Positions 63,303-64,000 of a stretch of 64,000 nt of DNA are shown piece by piece. The position numbers were made by a program, and so were the translations under genes. The notes under the pieces are model-generated. The model saw only the letters and a list, made by a program, of their open reading frames with translations, did not search any database and was not told where the DNA came from. The DNA is taken from positions 682,001-746,000 of the forward strand of contig NZ_JIAN01000005.1 in assembly GCF_000688475.1 (NCBI RefSeq), in the 5' to 3' direction. Origin of the DNA: Cellulomonas sp. URHE0023. GTDB lineage: Bacteria; Actinomycetota; Actinomycetes; Actinomycetales; Cellulomonadaceae. Position 1 is the first letter of the stretch, and every line of letters starts with the position of its first letter.

Positions 63303-64000
63303 CTACTGCTGGCAGGTGGGGCACCAGTAGAGGTTGCGGCCGGCCATGGTCTCGACCACGACCGGAGTACCGCTGACCAGGCACGGCAGGCCGGTGCGGT
63401 GGTAGACCCAGGTGCGCAGCGTCGGGTCCGTGAGCGCGTTAATGCGGTCCGCGGGCGCGAGGTCCCGGGTGACGATCACGCCCGTGCGGATGCCCTCGGC
63501 CAGCAGCACCGCCCAGTCGTCCCAGAGCGCACCGGCGACGTCCGAGGGGACACGGCGCCCGGGCGTGTGCGGGTCGAGGCGTGCCCGGAACAGGAGCTCG
63601 GCGCGGTAGATGTTGCCGATGCCGGCGACGACCGCCTGGTCCATGAGCAGCTGCCCGACGGCCACCGAGCGCGAGGTCAGACGGTCGATCATGACGCCAC
63701 GCGCGTCGCTCGTCGGGGCGGCAGGATCAGGACCGAGTCGAGCGACCGCCGTGGCGGCCTCGGACGGGTCGAGCACCTCGCACGCGGACGGTCCTCGCAG
63801 GTCGGCGACGGTGTCGGCGGAGGCGAGGCGGACCCTGACCTGACCGACGGGCTCGGGCGGGAAGGGCTGTGACGCGTCGGCTGCGGCGCCGACCTCACGC
63901 TCACCCTCGCCCATGCGGACCGCTCGGCGCAGGCGCGGGGCACCCATGCTGCCGCGTGCGACGTCACCGGCCGTCAGCGGCGTCAGACGACCGAAGAAGT
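63303..64000 (-). CDS. nei: Nei/Fpg-family DNA glycosylase (endonuclease VIII), N-terminus outside window
   Basis: The frame is open to the right edge, so the N-terminal catalytic Pro-Glu is not in view. Visible are PEPVGQVRVRL, DLRGPSACEVLD, the H2TH segment LLMDQAVVAGIGNIYRAELLFRA and the C-terminal zinc-finger region ending GRNLYWCPTCQQ. The closest pattern I know is mycobacterial Nei1 (Rv2464c). The first knuckle of the zinc finger reads CLVS, where C-x2-C is expected, so one of four ligands is Ser. The enzyme removes oxidised pyrimidines. Confidence 0.88.
   Translation of the reverse strand, partial: FFGRLTPLTAGDVARGSMGAPRLRRAVRMGEGEREVGAAADASQPFPPEPVGQVRVRLASADTVADLRGPSACEVLDPSEAATAVARLGPDPAAPTSDARGVMIDRLTSRSVAVGQLLMDQAVVAGIGNIYRAELLFRARLDPHTPGRRVPSDVAGALWDDWAVLLAEGIRTGVIVTRDLAPADRINALTDPTLRTWVYHRTGLPCLVSGTPVVVETMAGRNLYWCPTCQQ

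Overview
The window is a chromosomal segment of a very GC-rich Gram-positive actinobacterium. Several markers indicate this: a WhiB protein, a GlxR-type cAMP regulator, a GlnR-type orphan regulator, an actinobacterial lysC-asd pair, nitrobindin, DUF2510 proteins and an F420-type LLM oxidoreductase. Heavy GTG start use and dense head-to-tail gene overlaps fit as well. The gene set and order suggest a Cellulomonas-like member of the Micrococcales; this is inference from familiarity, not from a search. I see no phage, insertion sequence, CRISPR array or replication origin. Both edges cut genes: a FUSC-type membrane protein on the left and a Nei-type DNA glycosylase on the right.

1-10.4 kb holds housekeeping genes: YgfZ, nitrobindin, a 35-residue membrane miniprotein, DsrE, a DUF4395/thioredoxin pair, GlnR, NhaA, an alpha/beta hydrolase with an altered nucleophile elbow, endonuclease III, a possible RsiG-like helical protein, GlxR, RidA and a DUF4177 protein. 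10.4-14.5 kb is the WhiB4/WblA - PonA2 - metallophosphoesterase block. With hydrolase, nth, crp and RidA before it, it follows the order known around Rv3670-Rv3683 of Mycobacterium tuberculosis. 14.6-19.8 kb has tRNA-Pro(CGG), a two-component system coupled to a repeat-built DUF4097 envelope protein, and a GntR/ABC operon. 19.8-29.7 kb runs asd, lysC (with a well-marked internal start for a beta subunit), DUF5063, recR, VOC, dnaX, then an HTH/DUF2975/ABC module carrying a perfect 18-bp inverted repeat, then the SRP RNA.

30.4-40.7 kb is the most distinctive region, a sugar locus of ten genes in three transcription blocks. It contains an ABC importer, two PfkB-type kinases, a SIS-domain sugar-phosphate isomerase/deaminase, a metal-dependent amidohydrolase, a class II KbaY/GatY-type aldolase, a GH4 glycosidase and a DeoR regulator. 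Together they look like a PTS-independent route from an alpha-galactoside or galactosamine-type sugar through tagatose phosphates to triose phosphates. The two divergent promoter regions share sequence motifs.

40.7-64 kb is mixed: soluble transhydrogenase, two DUF2510 proteins, tRNA-Ser(GGA), a secreted beta-helix protein, a stand-alone ScoMcrA-like head domain with a zinc ribbon, a flavoprotein, DUF2252, a duplicated YcxB-like membrane protein, an ATP-dependent DNA ligase, AraC and nickel-protein-like genes. Further right are an MFS/TetR pair with three operator copies, YchJ, a cold-shock protein followed by a fatty acid desaturase, a LytR_C pair, a GT87-like membrane protein, an LLM oxidoreductase and DUF1684. 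Several convergent gene pairs end inside palindromes that hold both stop codons.
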